64,000 bases of DNA from Psychromonas sp030397575 (GCF_046250175.1 NZ_CP176468.1), one strand, 5' to 3'; shown: positions 41,668 through 51,991, numbered from the stretch's first letter. The notes: generated by a model from the sequence alone, not told the origin. Made by a program: numbers and translations.

Positions 41668-43482
41668 TTATAGAGTATCCACATACTGCTTAATTTCAGA
41701 TAAGAATTCTTCGCCATATTTATCTAGTTTAATATGACCTACGCCAGTGATTGACAGGAATTGTGAGTCATTGGTTGGCATCATTTCGCTCATTTCTGAG
41801 AGTGATACATCACTGAAAATAACATATGGAGGCAGATTTTCTTGGTCCGCTATCTGCTTCCGTAAATGACGTAACTTAGCAAAGAGCTTACTATCTGCAT
41901 TCGCAGAAATACTACGGCGTTTTTGCTTCGCAGTGGTTTTTACTAGTTGTAATCGCGGTACCGCTAACATTAAAGCTTGTTCAGATTTTAATACGGTACG
42001 AGCGGCTTCTGTCAATTGCAAAGCAGACCCCCGTGTTAAGTTCTGCATCAATAAACCACAATGAATCAGCTGTCTAGCTATACTAAACCAATGCTCCGTA
42101 GTCTTATCTTTACCAATACCAAAAGTCGATAACTGATCATGCCCTAGGCTCTTAACACGTGCTGTTTGTGCACCACGCAAGACCTCAACCACATGTGTGA
42201 TACCAAAATGCTGCCCAGTGCGATAAACACAAGATAAAATCTTTTGCGCATCCACAGTCGCATCATAGCTTTGCGGTGGATCTAAACAGATATCACAGTT
42301 ACCACAGGCTTTAGGGCTATACTCACCAAAATAGTTTAATACGACTCGACGACGGCAAGTTTGTGCTTCTGCAAAGGCCACCATTGTATTGAGTTTATGT
42401 AATTCAATGCGTAACTGCTCTTGATTAGGATTCTTTTCTAATAAACTACGAATACGTGCAGGATCGGCAGGATCATAAAACAACATAGCTTGTGCAGGTA
42501 GGCCATCTCGCCCAGCACGCCCAGTTTCTTGATAATAAGATTCAATATTTTTCGGGATCTCGTAATGCACAACAAAACGCACATTAGGCTTATCGATACC
42601 CATACCAAAAGCCACGGTTGCCACTACAATCTCTACTTCATCTTTAATGAATAGGTCTTGTACATGCTGCCGCTCTTCTAGAGGTAGCCCTGCATGATAG
42701 CAACGAGAGTTAAGCCCTTTTGCCGCCAGTTTACCCGCAATCTCTTCTGTACGTTTACGGCTAGTACAATAAATAATACCGCTTTCATCTTTATGCTGAT
42801 CTAAATAATTAAACAGTTGCGTTAATGGACGATATTTTTCAATCAACAAGTATTCGATGTTAGGGCGATCAAAACTACGGATTTCAATTAATGGATCCTG
42901 CAATTGTAAACGCTGTAAAATATCCTGCTGTGTTGCATGGTCAGCGGTCGCCGTTAAAGCCACTAAAGGGATATTAGGAAAATATTCTTTAAGATGACCT
43001 AATTGTGCATATTCAGGTCTAAAATCGTGGCCCCAAGAGGAGATACAATGTGCTTCGTCCACCGCAAATAAGTTAATCGGTAGATGTTGTAATCGCGCAA
43101 TAAAGTCTTGGCGTAATAAACGCTCAGGGGCAACATACAATAACTTTAAACGACCTTGATATAAGGCGTTGATAATCTCATTTTGTTCTTGATAAGAAAG
43201 CGTTGAGTTTAAATAGGCGGCAGCGACACCACAAGCTTGTAAGGTATCAACTTGATCTTTCATTAAAGAGATTAATGGCGAGATAACAATGCATATCCCT
43301 TCTCGCACTAATGCTGGGATTTGAAAACATAAACTTTTACCGCCGCCCGTTGGCATCACGACTAACGCGTCACGCCCTGCTATCAATTCATTGATAACCG
43401 TTTCTTGACCATCTCTAAATTGGCTGTAGCCGAAGACATCTAACAAGACATTCTGTGCGGGACTAGTCATATTCTGACTCAA
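41668..43482 (-). CDS. recQ: RecQ: ATP-dependent DNA helicase
   Basis: A 604-residue superfamily 2 3'-5' helicase of RecF-pathway repair. Motif I MPTGGGKSLCFQIPAL, motif II AVDEAHCISSWGHDFRPEY (DEAH with the aromatic-rich loop), motif III ALTATAD, motif VI QETGRAGRDGLPA, a zinc-binding module with CRRRVVLNYFGE and CGNCDIC, a winged helix and a C-terminal HRDC domain (LFAKLRHLRKQIADQENLPP). Monocistronic. Confidence 0.96.
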   Translation of the reverse strand: MSQNMTSPAQNVLLDVFGYSQFRDGQETVINELIAGRDALVVMPTGGGKSLCFQIPALVREGICIVISPLISLMKDQVDTLQACGVAAAYLNSTLSYQEQNEIINALYQGRLKLLYVAPERLLRQDFIARLQHLPINLFAVDEAHCISSWGHDFRPEYAQLGHLKEYFPNIPLVALTATADHATQQDILQRLQLQDPLIEIRSFDRPNIEYLLIEKYRPLTQLFNYLDQHKDESGIIYCTSRKRTEEIAGKLAAKGLNSRCYHAGLPLEERQHVQDLFIKDEVEIVVATVAFGMGIDKPNVRFVVHYEIPKNIESYYQETGRAGRDGLPAQAMLFYDPADPARIRSLLEKNPNQEQLRIELHKLNTMVAFAEAQTCRRRVVLNYFGEYSPKACGNCDICLDPPQSYDATVDAQKILSCVYRTGQHFGITHVVEVLRGAQTARVKSLGHDQLSTFGIGKDKTTEHWFSIARQLIHCGLLMQNLTRGSALQLTEAARTVLKSEQALMLAVPRLQLVKTTAKQKRRSISANADSKLFAKLRHLRKQIADQENLPPYVIFSDVSLSEMSEMMPTNDSQFLSITGVGHIKLDKYGEEFLSEIKQYVDTL

Positions 43483-43569
43483 AATATAGCAACCTATTGA
43501 TCATCGAAGCGGGTAAAAGGGCGAACATTGTAAATCAGTGGCATAAATATTTCAGCTTAAATTTCCTCT

Positions 43570-44109
43570 TTACAGACGATTAAAGTGCTCACCAAACTGT
43601 TCTACTTTTTGCCAATCCGTTAACTCCATATCCTGTGTTTTGTCAGTGCTTCCACCGGTCATTTTCATGATCAGTTGAATCAATAATGTCTGCCACCAAT
43701 TATAACGAGAATACAATAAAGCACCGGCGAACACCGCTTTGTGTTGAGGCTGCCACGCTGATAACTGTTCAAATTTTTTCATATAAGCGTTGTTTTCAGG
43801 TACCGCTTTTTCAGGTTTACGCGCAGTTAAACACACCACAAAAAAGGCATTCTGCAACGCCTCTAACTGTTGCTTATGCTGATTTACAAAGTTAATCATA
43901 TTCTTTCTAAAATTACCGTAGCGAATAGATGCGCCCACTAACACTTTGTTATATAGAGTAAAATCAATTTCCAGCTTATCATCAACGTTAATAACGGTTA
44001 CTTCACCTTCAATAGATTGTTTAATACGATTGATGATTTTTAATGTTTGCCCATCTACTGAAGAGTAGAGAATTAAGGTGTTTGCAGGTACTTGTGTTGT
44101 AGACATCAT
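43570..44109 (-). CDS. hemG: HemG: flavodoxin-type protoporphyrinogen IX dehydrogenase
   Basis: A 179-residue FMN protein that oxidises protoporphyrinogen IX with electrons passed to menaquinone or ubiquinone. The FMN loop is LILYSSVDGQTLKII. The long-chain flavodoxin insert of HemG is present (PEKAVPENNAYMKKFEQLSA), with AVFAGALLYSRYNWWQTLLI. It begins at the base after the trkH stop, last gene of the plsB operon; a trkH-hemG pair is also found in E. coli. The menC-menE genes nearby make its quinone partner. Confidence 0.92.
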   Translation of the reverse strand: MMSTTQVPANTLILYSSVDGQTLKIINRIKQSIEGEVTVINVDDKLEIDFTLYNKVLVGASIRYGNFRKNMINFVNQHKQQLEALQNAFFVVCLTARKPEKAVPENNAYMKKFEQLSAWQPQHKAVFAGALLYSRYNWWQTLLIQLIMKMTGGSTDKTQDMELTDWQKVEQFGEHFNRL

Positions 44110-45567
44110 TTAATTTTTCCAAAAAACAGGGGTAAAGAGAACCAACAAGGTAAATACCTCTAATCGACCGAACAGCATGGCAATCATCATAATCCACTTA
44201 GACGCATCACTCACATCATTAAAGTGTAACGCCACATCACCTAAACCAGGGCCTAAGTTATTTAACATGGCTGCAACTGAGGAGAAAGCACTTAACTCAT
44301 CCATACCAGTCATTAACAAGGCTAACATACAAATAATAAACACCAACGCATAGGTTGAGAAAAAGCCCCATACTGCCTCTACAACACGGTCGGGCAAGGC
44401 TTTATTGCCTAACTTAATTTTATAAACAGCTTTAGGATGCACAAGACGTTTTAGCTCACGCTGCCCTTGTAGGTTTAATAACAATACGCGGATCACTTTT
44501 AATCCACCGCCCGTTGAACCTGCACATCCCCCGATAAAACTAGAAAAGATCAATAATACCGGTAAAAACAATGGCCAGTCTGAAAAGGAGGTCGTTGTGA
44601 AACCTGCTGTCGTTGAAATAGAGACGGCTTGAAATAACGCGTGTGAGAAAGTAGTTTCAATGGTGCTATAAATATCATTACCCATTAATACCCAGAAACA
44701 GATCCCAGTAAGGAACAATTGAATAAAAATAAAGGCACGTACTTCAGGGTCTTTTCGATATACTTTTAAGCTAAATTCCTTCGCAGAAAAAGCGGTAAAA
44801 TGTAACGCATAGTTAATACCGGAAATAAGTAAGAACACCACAGTGATCATATTGATCACATCGCTATCAAAGTGCCCCATACTAGCGTCATAAGTAGAAA
44901 ACCCACCAATCGACACAGTAGAAAAGCTATGTCCTAATGCATCAAACAGCGTCATGCCAGCAAGCCAAAAAGCCAACATACAAGCTACGGTTAAACATAA
45001 ATAAACGTACCAAAGTGCCTTTGCGGTTTCTGCAATACGCGGTGTCATTTTAGAGTCTTTAACTGGCCCTGGGGTCTCTGCACGATATAGCTGCATACCA
45101 CCTATACCTAACATCGGTAAAACAGCAACGGCTAATACAATAATCCCCATGCCACCAAACCATTGCAGCATTTGTCGGTAGAAAAGAATCGACTTAGGTA
45201 AATCATTGAGTTCCGCAATAGTGGTTGCGCCAGTGGTAGTAAGCCCAGAGAAAGATTCAAAAAAGGCAGTGGCCAAATTCATATCCACACTGGAGCTCAT
45301 CAGGAAAGGAATCGCACCGACACTGCCTAGGGTTGCCCAAAACAACACCACAATTAAAAAGCCTTCACGGGCTTTTAATTCACTTTTATAACGTCGATTC
45401 GGTAACCAGAATGCAAAGCCAATTAGTAACGTCACAAAAAATGCCGCTAAAAAGTCATTACCACCACCATCTTGATAGATATAAGCAATAAAAACCGGAG
45501 GTAGCATGGTTAAACTAAATAACCCTATTAGCATGGCTACGATTCTGATAATTGAACGGATAGCCAT
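44110..45567 (-). CDS. trkH: TrkH: potassium-uptake channel subunit
   Basis: A 485-residue inner-membrane protein of four fused M1-P-M2 repeats. P-loop filter sequences include FSGLTTTGATTI, STVSIGGFSTYD, AVSISTTAGFTTTSF and AAMLNNLGPGLGDVA. GGCAGSTGGGLKVIRVLLL is the family's conserved loop. It forms the K+ pore and needs TrkA (not in the window). It is between yigZ (3 bp) and hemG (0 bp). Confidence 0.95.
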   Translation of the reverse strand: MAIRSIIRIVAMLIGLFSLTMLPPVFIAYIYQDGGGNDFLAAFFVTLLIGFAFWLPNRRYKSELKAREGFLIVVLFWATLGSVGAIPFLMSSSVDMNLATAFFESFSGLTTTGATTIAELNDLPKSILFYRQMLQWFGGMGIIVLAVAVLPMLGIGGMQLYRAETPGPVKDSKMTPRIAETAKALWYVYLCLTVACMLAFWLAGMTLFDALGHSFSTVSIGGFSTYDASMGHFDSDVINMITVVFLLISGINYALHFTAFSAKEFSLKVYRKDPEVRAFIFIQLFLTGICFWVLMGNDIYSTIETTFSHALFQAVSISTTAGFTTTSFSDWPLFLPVLLIFSSFIGGCAGSTGGGLKVIRVLLLNLQGQRELKRLVHPKAVYKIKLGNKALPDRVVEAVWGFFSTYALVFIICMLALLMTGMDELSAFSSVAAMLNNLGPGLGDVALHFNDVSDASKWIMMIAMLFGRLEVFTLLVLFTPVFWKN

Positions 45568-45570
45568 TAG

Positions 45571-46206
45571 TTAACCCAATTCATTAACAGAACGATTAAT
45601 TTTTTTTGCAATGACTTGTCCCTGCATCAATGATTGTAATTTTTGTTTAAACAAACTGACCTGTTCCCTATCAACTTCTATCAATGCTTGAACAGTCTGT
45701 TGATAATCGACTTCAATAAGACGTCCTGAATGCGCTGACAGTATATGTTCTAACGTTGCCATTTGCGCATAGTTGCATTGTAACTGAAATTGCTCAAAAA
45801 AACGCTTTTCCATTGTTGGCATAGTTGGGCATAACTGTTGCAAACCGTTACTATAAGCACGAACTAACCCTCCTGTCCCCAACTTAATGCCGCCAGAGTA
45901 CCTAACAACAACCGCAACCATCTCTCCAACATGACTACCTTGTAGAACAGCTAACATCGGTTTTCCCGCAGTACCTTTTGGCTCACCATCATCACTACAC
46001 CCCATGTTTACACTGTCTTTAGGGCTACCACCAATAAAAGCCCAACAGTGATGACGAGCATCTTTATGTTCCGCTTTAATATCCGCAAGAAACTGCATGG
46101 CCGCTGCTTTGCCTTTAGCTGGCTGTAAAAACGTCAGAAAGCGGCTTTTTTTAATCTCTTCTTGAAAGAAAACCGCTTCTTTTAGAATTAAATACGGCTT
46201 ATTCAC
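45571..46206 (-). CDS. yigZ: YigZ: IMPACT-family protein
   Basis: A 211-residue protein of the UPF0029/IMPACT family: KSRFLTFLQPAKGKAAAMQF, HHCWAFIGG, DDGEPKGTAGKPMLAVLQGS, VVVRYSGGIKLGTGGLVRAY, then a ferredoxin-like C-terminal domain. Relatives are tied to translation or elongation-factor control, but the bacterial role is unsettled. It overlaps the rhodanese gene end by 8 bp and precedes trkH, as in E. coli. Confidence 0.92.
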   Translation of the reverse strand: MNKPYLILKEAVFFQEEIKKSRFLTFLQPAKGKAAAMQFLADIKAEHKDARHHCWAFIGGSPKDSVNMGCSDDGEPKGTAGKPMLAVLQGSHVGEMVAVVVRYSGGIKLGTGGLVRAYSNGLQQLCPTMPTMEKRFFEQFQLQCNYAQMATLEHILSAHSGRLIEVDYQQTVQALIEVDREQVSLFKQKLQSLMQGQVIAKKINRSVNELG

Positions 46207-46594
46207 TTTGAATCAATAACCCTTGTCGTTGCCATTCAATAACTCCACCAGCAACAGAATATACATTTTCATACCCCATATTCTGCAATGAAGCAGCGGC
46301 TAATACACTTCGAGCTCCAGAACGACATAATAAATAGATAGGAAGCTGCGCCGCCGATGCTAAACCTTCAATTAAGTGCTGGTAAGCAGGTAAGCCAGTT
46401 AACTGCATCTCTAGTACACCACGCGGTATTAACTCACTGCCAACTGGATATCCCGCTGCAGTTTCATTAGGCTCTCTGATATCAATAAACAGTAACGGTG
46501 TATTATTTTGTAAATGCTCATACACTGTTACACAGTCGACTTCATTAACTTCCGCACGTAACGACGCCACCAATGCTTTTCCATCTAATAACAT
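46199..46594 (-). CDS. rhodanese-domain protein
   Basis: A single rhodanese domain of about 131 residues. The domain start is LLFIDIREPNETAAGYPVGS, and the catalytic loop is IYLLCRSGARSVLAA with the persulfide-forming Cys. It closes with GYENVYSVAGGVIEWQRQG. A thiosulfate- or persulfide-handling role is general to the family. Start at the ATG at 46594 (MLLDGKALVASL), 8 bp past the plsB stop and behind GGGAAAAG; the longer frame reaches into plsB. Confidence 0.85.
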   Translation of the reverse strand: MLLDGKALVASLRAEVNEVDCVTVYEHLQNNTPLLFIDIREPNETAAGYPVGSELIPRGVLEMQLTGLPAYQHLIEGLASAAQLPIYLLCRSGARSVLAAASLQNMGYENVYSVAGGVIEWQRQGLLIQSE

Positions 46595-46602
46595 ACTTTT
46601 CC

Positions 46603-48936
46603 CTATTGGTCGGATAAACAATCTAACAACTGCTGTGCAGCGTCGATTGTAAAACGTTGTCTATCAAGCTGTTTAATAAACACCTCAATCACTTTTTGAT
46701 CAAATGGTTCAATACTTTTTGTGGTTAATACTCTTTTACTCGCGGTAATCAAATCTTCATCACTCTGTTGAAAATCTAAGATTAATTGTGATAACACACA
46801 ATGATAGCGCAATCGCGTCTCATTTAAGTGAGCGCTCAGCACTTTTATGAATGATAGGTGACTTATTTCAATAAAGTCGCCATCCACCCTCACTATATTC
46901 ACAGTTTGTAGTTCAAATAATAACAATCTAACCCGTTCCGCTATGCGTTGTACTGAAGGTACTAAAAAATATTCAGCTTCAACAAAGGGTAACAGCAGCT
47001 TCATCATTTGTTCAAGCGAGGTTCTTTGTATGCGCTTTATTCCCTTTGTATATTGAGAGTGCTTATTTAATTGTATTAAACAAAAACTAAGTAAAGCAGG
47101 CAAAGCAAACAAATGCACTATGGTATTACGGTAATAGGTTAATTGTGCACTTTGACGACTATTTGCACTGATTACGTTATCAAGCTCAGAAAATTTATTG
47201 ATCGCCAATGCCTGTTGATAAACGATTTCAGGCGCTTGTGTTGGATACGTCATTAACGTATTTTTTAACGATAACCCAAACAACTGCTGATGCAATGCTA
47301 TCAAGTTAAGTAAACGCTGTTTACTTAACTGATGATGTGTACTGGCTAACAAAATTGCTGCACATAAGGGTAAAGCATTAACAGCAGTTGCTTGGTTAAT
47401 ACCTTGCATCACTTGGCCTGCAATGTGGTTCACATGCTCAATTATATCTTCTTTCGCTAACCTATTTTCTCGCCATTGAGGTGTTTGTTGATCAAAATAG
47501 TTCTTCAAACTAATCGGCTCTCCAAAATTCACAAAAGCACGACCAAAATTACCTAATTTTTTTATTATCCCCAATACTTGCCATAGGTTTTCTTGCTTTT
47601 TCTGCTTGCCTGACAACTCTTTCATGTAAGTACTCACTTCCATGATATGGTCATATCCTATATATATCGGCACTAATACAACATTGCGATTAGTTTGTGC
47701 TAAAAAAGTATCGACACTCATGGTCAATAGGCCAATTTTCGGAGGTAATAACCGCCCTGTCCGACTACGCCCACCTTCAGTGAAAAACTCTATAGGATAA
47801 CCTTGCTTAAATAACATAGAAAAATAAGCTTTAAATACCTTGCTATACAAAGGGTCCCCCTTAAAGCTACGACGTATAAAAAATGCACCAGAACGCCTAA
47901 AAATACCACCAGCAGGAAAAAAGTTAAGATTCACTCCGGCTGCGATATGCGGAGGCATTAGACCTTCTTCATATAATAGATAAGAAAGTAACAGGTAATC
48001 CATGTGGCTACGGTGACAAGGCATATACACTATTTCAGCACCACTTTGCGTCGCATCTCTCACTGTTTGGGCGTTGTTCACCTCAATACCTTGATAAATC
48101 CCGTTCCAAACTCGACCTAAAATAGTGCGAAAAAAACGTATAAATCGATATGAAAATTGGCTGCTTATTTCTTGTAAATAAGACTGACATTGCTCTGTCA
48201 CCTGTGTTTCTGACAAGCCTGTTTCTGCACAATATTGATTAATTTCTTGCTGCAATTGTTCACTTTCAAGCAGCTGTTTAATAATTTTTTGTCGAGCAGG
48301 AATAGCAAGGCCAATACCGCAACGCTGCAATCTATTAAAAGAATGTAACCCGACTTTTGCTAACCTATGAACGTATTTTTCAACCTTGAGTTCTGCATTT
48401 TTTTTTAATAAAACGTGAGCAGAAATAGGAGAATTAAATTGTATCAACAGTTCTCGGCCAAAGCGCAGAACTCGGGAGGCTTTTTGTAAACGATTCAGAT
48501 CACTAAAATGAGGTGAACTATGTTGTGCGACCTGACTTCCAGGATTTCTTCCCCAGAAAAAAGTCACAGGGATTAATTGCACATCTAATTCACGATGTTG
48601 ATGGAGTAAGTTGGATAACCGCTGGTACTGATTAATATGCGTTGCTTGCTGTTGCTTTAACTCTGCTTTTTTAAACCAATACTGCTCATGCAAAAATATC
48701 ATCGAAGAAAATTTTTCTCCAGCAATATTAATTGATTGAAAAGGGTCAGGCAAAGCAGCTTGTTGACAGCCCTTTTGTAACGCAAGCAAATCACTAGGGC
48801 AATTTTGCGCTAACACATAAATAATTGGCCGGTCAGAGTCGATTGCAAAGGTTGACAATGGATCGCGTGGTACCACTGTATTTTTAACCCAAAACCGATT
48901 CGTTATCCGTGACCCCAAAGTCCCTGTTGCTAACAC
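46603..48936 (-). CDS. plsB: PlsB: glycerol-3-phosphate O-acyltransferase
   Basis: A 777-residue membrane-associated enzyme that makes 1-acyl-glycerol-3-phosphate, the first phospholipid step. Acyltransferase boxes: I YMPCHRSHMDYLLLSYLL (HX4D), II GGIFRRSGAFFIRRSFKGD, III EFFTEGGRSRTGRLLPPK, IV VVLVPIYIGYD. Start is a GTG at 48936 with AAGGA six bases before it. It is divergent from dgkA, the same pairing as in E. coli, and heads an operon of five tightly packed genes. Confidence 0.95.
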   Translation of the reverse strand: MLATGTLGSRITNRFWVKNTVVPRDPLSTFAIDSDRPIIYVLAQNCPSDLLALQKGCQQAALPDPFQSINIAGEKFSSMIFLHEQYWFKKAELKQQQATHINQYQRLSNLLHQHRELDVQLIPVTFFWGRNPGSQVAQHSSPHFSDLNRLQKASRVLRFGRELLIQFNSPISAHVLLKKNAELKVEKYVHRLAKVGLHSFNRLQRCGIGLAIPARQKIIKQLLESEQLQQEINQYCAETGLSETQVTEQCQSYLQEISSQFSYRFIRFFRTILGRVWNGIYQGIEVNNAQTVRDATQSGAEIVYMPCHRSHMDYLLLSYLLYEEGLMPPHIAAGVNLNFFPAGGIFRRSGAFFIRRSFKGDPLYSKVFKAYFSMLFKQGYPIEFFTEGGRSRTGRLLPPKIGLLTMSVDTFLAQTNRNVVLVPIYIGYDHIMEVSTYMKELSGKQKKQENLWQVLGIIKKLGNFGRAFVNFGEPISLKNYFDQQTPQWRENRLAKEDIIEHVNHIAGQVMQGINQATAVNALPLCAAILLASTHHQLSKQRLLNLIALHQQLFGLSLKNTLMTYPTQAPEIVYQQALAINKFSELDNVISANSRQSAQLTYYRNTIVHLFALPALLSFCLIQLNKHSQYTKGIKRIQRTSLEQMMKLLLPFVEAEYFLVPSVQRIAERVRLLLFELQTVNIVRVDGDFIEISHLSFIKVLSAHLNETRLRYHCVLSQLILDFQQSDEDLITASKRVLTTKSIEPFDQKVIEVFIKQLDRQRFTIDAAQQLLDCLSDQ

Positions 48937-49124
48937 ATACTATCCTTGTATCCTTTGTCTTTAAGCATTGTAGTTTAACATACCCAAATGATGCGTATAA
49001 ATAGATAAAACAGTTCTGCTATTTTGACAAATCAATCACAGCAATACACAGCTAAATGATGACCAAAGGCCGTCTATTTGTTAAAGTACCTTTCTTGAAT
49101 TTATGCCAATGAGCTCATTTATCA

Positions 49125-49481
49125 ATGCAAAAAAACACTGGATTAAAGCGCATCTGTTTAGCACTGGGTTATTCTACTAACGGTTTAAAAAGTGCATATA
49201 AACATGAAGCAGCTTTTCGACAAGAGATATGGCTAACTTGCATATTAATTCCAACTGCGTTTTTTATAGATGTAACTCAAGTAGAACGTATTTTACTCAT
49301 ACTGCCAATCATACTCATGTTAATGTTTGAAATGGTCAATTCTGCTATTGAAGCAGTAGTGGATAGAATTGGTAGTGAGTTCCATGAACTAGCAGGCAGA
49401 GCTAAAGACATGGGTTCAGCAGCAGTGTTGGTCAGCGTGATCTTAACCGCATACATCTGGATAGAAATTCTGTTTTTTTAA
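49125..49481 (+). CDS. dgkA: DgkA: diacylglycerol kinase
   Basis: A 118-residue inner-membrane kinase with three helices that recycles diacylglycerol to phosphatidate. The N-terminal amphipathic part reads STNGLKSAYKHEAAFRQEIW; the active-site block is EMVNSAIEAVVDRIG followed by HELAGRAKDMGSAAVLV. Divergent from plsB and 26 bp before dnaB. Confidence 0.95.
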   Translation: MQKNTGLKRICLALGYSTNGLKSAYKHEAAFRQEIWLTCILIPTAFFIDVTQVERILLILPIILMLMFEMVNSAIEAVVDRIGSEFHELAGRAKDMGSAAVLVSVILTAYIWIEILFF

Positions 49482-49507
49482 TCAACTTCACTCGTTAGGA
49501 TTTTAAT

Positions 49508-50911
49508 ATGGCGGACAAGCCAGCTTTTACCAAACAAAAAAATAACACCATGAACTCACCGATCAAAACGGTTCCTCACTCTTTTGAGGCTGAGCAAGCG
49601 GTTATCGGTGGCTTATTATTAGATAACGATACTTGGTCTGATGTTTCTGAGCGAGTGGTTGATCGTGATTTTTATACTCGTGCTCATCGCCTAATATTTT
49701 CAACCATTGAGAAACTTAGTAGTGATGATATCCCTGTTGATATCGTGACACTGTCTGAAAAACTTGAAAACACACAGGACTTAGAAGGGATAGGTGGCAT
49801 CGCCTACTTAGCTGAGCTATTACAGAATACACCTAGTGCCGCGAATATTAATAATTATGCGGATATTGTACGTGAACGTGCCATTGTCCGAGAGTTAATC
49901 GGAGTAGCTAATGATATTGCCGAAGCCGGTTATGATACAGAAGGTCGCGATAGCTCAGAATTATTAGACTTTGCTGAAACCAAAGTATTCCAAATAGCAG
50001 AAGCGCGTAATAATAAAAATGAAGGTCCACAGGCGATCAAAGACATCTTGAAAGAGACGGTCGCTAAAATTGATGATTTATGCAAAAACCCACGCGATGG
50101 TATTACTGGTTTATCATCGGGTTATAACGATTTAGACCAAATGACTACAGGTTTCCAACCCGGTGACTTAATCATAGTTGCTGCCCGTCCATCTATGGGT
50201 AAAACAACCTTTGCTATGAACTTAGCAGAGCATGCGGCCCTCAATGCCGACAAACCAACGATTATCTTCTCATTAGAGATGCCTGCGGATCAGATCATGA
50301 ACCGTATGTTGGCATCATTGGGTCGTATCGACCAAGGTAAAATCCGTACTGGTCAACTTGATGAGAACGACTGGGCATCACTGTCTTCAACTATGTCTAT
50401 CTTATTGGATAGAGGTAAAATGTTTATTGATGATAGTTCAGGCTTAACCCCTACCGAGCTGCGCTCACGAGCACGACGTATTGCTCGTGACCATGGCGGT
50501 GTCAGTATGATCATGGTCGATTACCTGCAATTAATGCGCGTTCCTTCATTAAGTGAAAACCGTACTTTAGAGATCTCTGAGATATCTCGCTCTTTGAAAG
50601 CATTAGCCAAAGAACTGCGCTGTCCGGTTATCGCACTATCTCAGCTAAACCGTGGTCTAGAGCAACGTGCAGATAAACGCCCGATTAACTCAGATTTACG
50701 AGAATCAGGCGCAATTGAGCAGGATGCCGATTTAATCATGTTTATTTACCGTGATGAGGTTTATCACGAAGACAGTGAACATAAGGGCATTGCAGAGATC
50801 ATTATAGGTAAACAGCGTAACGGTCCAATCGGTAAGGTTCGCTTAACCTTCCAAGGACGTTACTCTCGTTTTGATGATTACACAGGGACTGCCTACCACG
50901 GCGAAGAGTGA
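49508..50911 (+). CDS. dnaB: DnaB: replicative DNA helicase
   Basis: A 467-residue hexameric helicase. The N-terminal DnaG-interacting domain begins VPHSFEAEQAVIGGLLLDND; the RecA-like motor has Walker A AARPSMGKTTFAMN, Walker B MIMVDYLQLM, and the Arg-finger region SRSLKALAKELRCPVIALSQ and LRESGAIEQDADLIMFIYRD. No intein. A ribosome site TTAGGATTTTAAT precedes the ATG. It follows dgkA closely and is followed by menC; the E. coli neighbour alr is absent. Confidence 0.96.
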   Translation: MADKPAFTKQKNNTMNSPIKTVPHSFEAEQAVIGGLLLDNDTWSDVSERVVDRDFYTRAHRLIFSTIEKLSSDDIPVDIVTLSEKLENTQDLEGIGGIAYLAELLQNTPSAANINNYADIVRERAIVRELIGVANDIAEAGYDTEGRDSSELLDFAETKVFQIAEARNNKNEGPQAIKDILKETVAKIDDLCKNPRDGITGLSSGYNDLDQMTTGFQPGDLIIVAARPSMGKTTFAMNLAEHAALNADKPTIIFSLEMPADQIMNRMLASLGRIDQGKIRTGQLDENDWASLSSTMSILLDRGKMFIDDSSGLTPTELRSRARRIARDHGGVSMIMVDYLQLMRVPSLSENRTLEISEISRSLKALAKELRCPVIALSQLNRGLEQRADKRPINSDLRESGAIEQDADLIMFIYRDEVYHEDSEHKGIAEIIIGKQRNGPIGKVRLTFQGRYSRFDDYTGTAYHGEE

Positions 50912-50974
50912 TCCTTATCAAGATCTCCTAATCTTAAGCAGTGTATAACTGTTAAAAAGATCAAGGGGTTCACA

Positions 50975-51991
50975 ATGTATACCAACAAGCTTAAGACATT
51001 ATTTAAAAACACAAATAAGTGCTTAAGCTTGTATCGCTTTTCATTGCCTCTGCAAAAGCCAATCAACTTTAACGGCCACCAACTCACACAACGACAGGGT
51101 TTATGGTTAGTGAAACAAACAGCCGCTGGTGATTATTCAATCGGTGAAATTGCGCCTTTACCTGGCTTTAGTCATGAAACATTGGAGGATTGTGAAGACT
51201 ACTTATTAGCACTATTGCACAACTCAACAATCACCAAACAGCAAATAGAGACCCTACAAACACTGCCTAGTGTGCAATTTGCAATACACTGTTTATTACA
51301 ACAAATTCCATGGCAAACTCTTCCCAGCCTTGATCAACAAAGTATTGCCCTATTCCAAGGTAAGCCTGCTGACATTATCCAGCGATATAAAGTATTGAAT
51401 AATCCCAATGTAGCTAAATTAAAAGTCGGTAGGCTAACAGTGCAAAAAGAGGTTCAACTGATCAAAGCGTTAATCAAAGTGAACCCTAAGATACGTTTTA
51501 GATTGGATGCAAATCAGCAATGGGATAAACAAACCTATGTTTTTTTTCTAAAAAATATTAACGCGCAACATATTGATTATATAGAAGAGCCAACTCAGTC
51601 AATGGCAGATAATATAAGAGTCGCCCAACGATATGAGAGTCGTTTAGGGTTAGATGAGAGTCTCTTAACTGCCGTAACCTTACCTATTGATAGTAGCATT
51701 AAAGCATTGGTACTTAAGCCAACTTTAATTGGCGATCCTGATCGTATCAATGATCTACTGATTCATGCACAGCAATATAATCTGCAAGTGACTATCAGTG
51801 CATGCTTTGAGTCCCCTATTGCCCTTAACCAACTGCGAGCTTTAGCACAACACTGGCAACAACAAACACAGCTTAATATTGCGTTAGGCTTAGACACACA
51901 ACAAGCGTTTACTGAAGACATTCAGCATCGAATAATAAGTACAAGGGCTCAACTTGAGGCTTACTTAAAAAAGGCGAAACGCTTATGGTAA
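50975..51991 (+). CDS. menC: MenC: o-succinylbenzoate synthase
   Basis: A 338-residue enolase-superfamily enzyme of menaquinone synthesis, dehydrating SHCHC to o-succinylbenzoate. The catalytic Lys is in NVAKLKVGR, metal ligands in FRLDANQQWDKQT, IEEPTQS and LGLDESLL, and the second Lys in ALVLKPTLIGD. Some 18 residues longer than the E. coli protein at the N-terminus; an internal start cannot be excluded. It overlaps menE by 7 bp, so the two are coupled. Other men genes lie elsewhere. Confidence 0.92.
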   Translation: MYTNKLKTLFKNTNKCLSLYRFSLPLQKPINFNGHQLTQRQGLWLVKQTAAGDYSIGEIAPLPGFSHETLEDCEDYLLALLHNSTITKQQIETLQTLPSVQFAIHCLLQQIPWQTLPSLDQQSIALFQGKPADIIQRYKVLNNPNVAKLKVGRLTVQKEVQLIKALIKVNPKIRFRLDANQQWDKQTYVFFLKNINAQHIDYIEEPTQSMADNIRVAQRYESRLGLDESLLTAVTLPIDSSIKALVLKPTLIGDPDRINDLLIHAQQYNLQVTISACFESPIALNQLRALAQHWQQQTQLNIALGLDTQQAFTEDIQHRIISTRAQLEAYLKKAKRLW

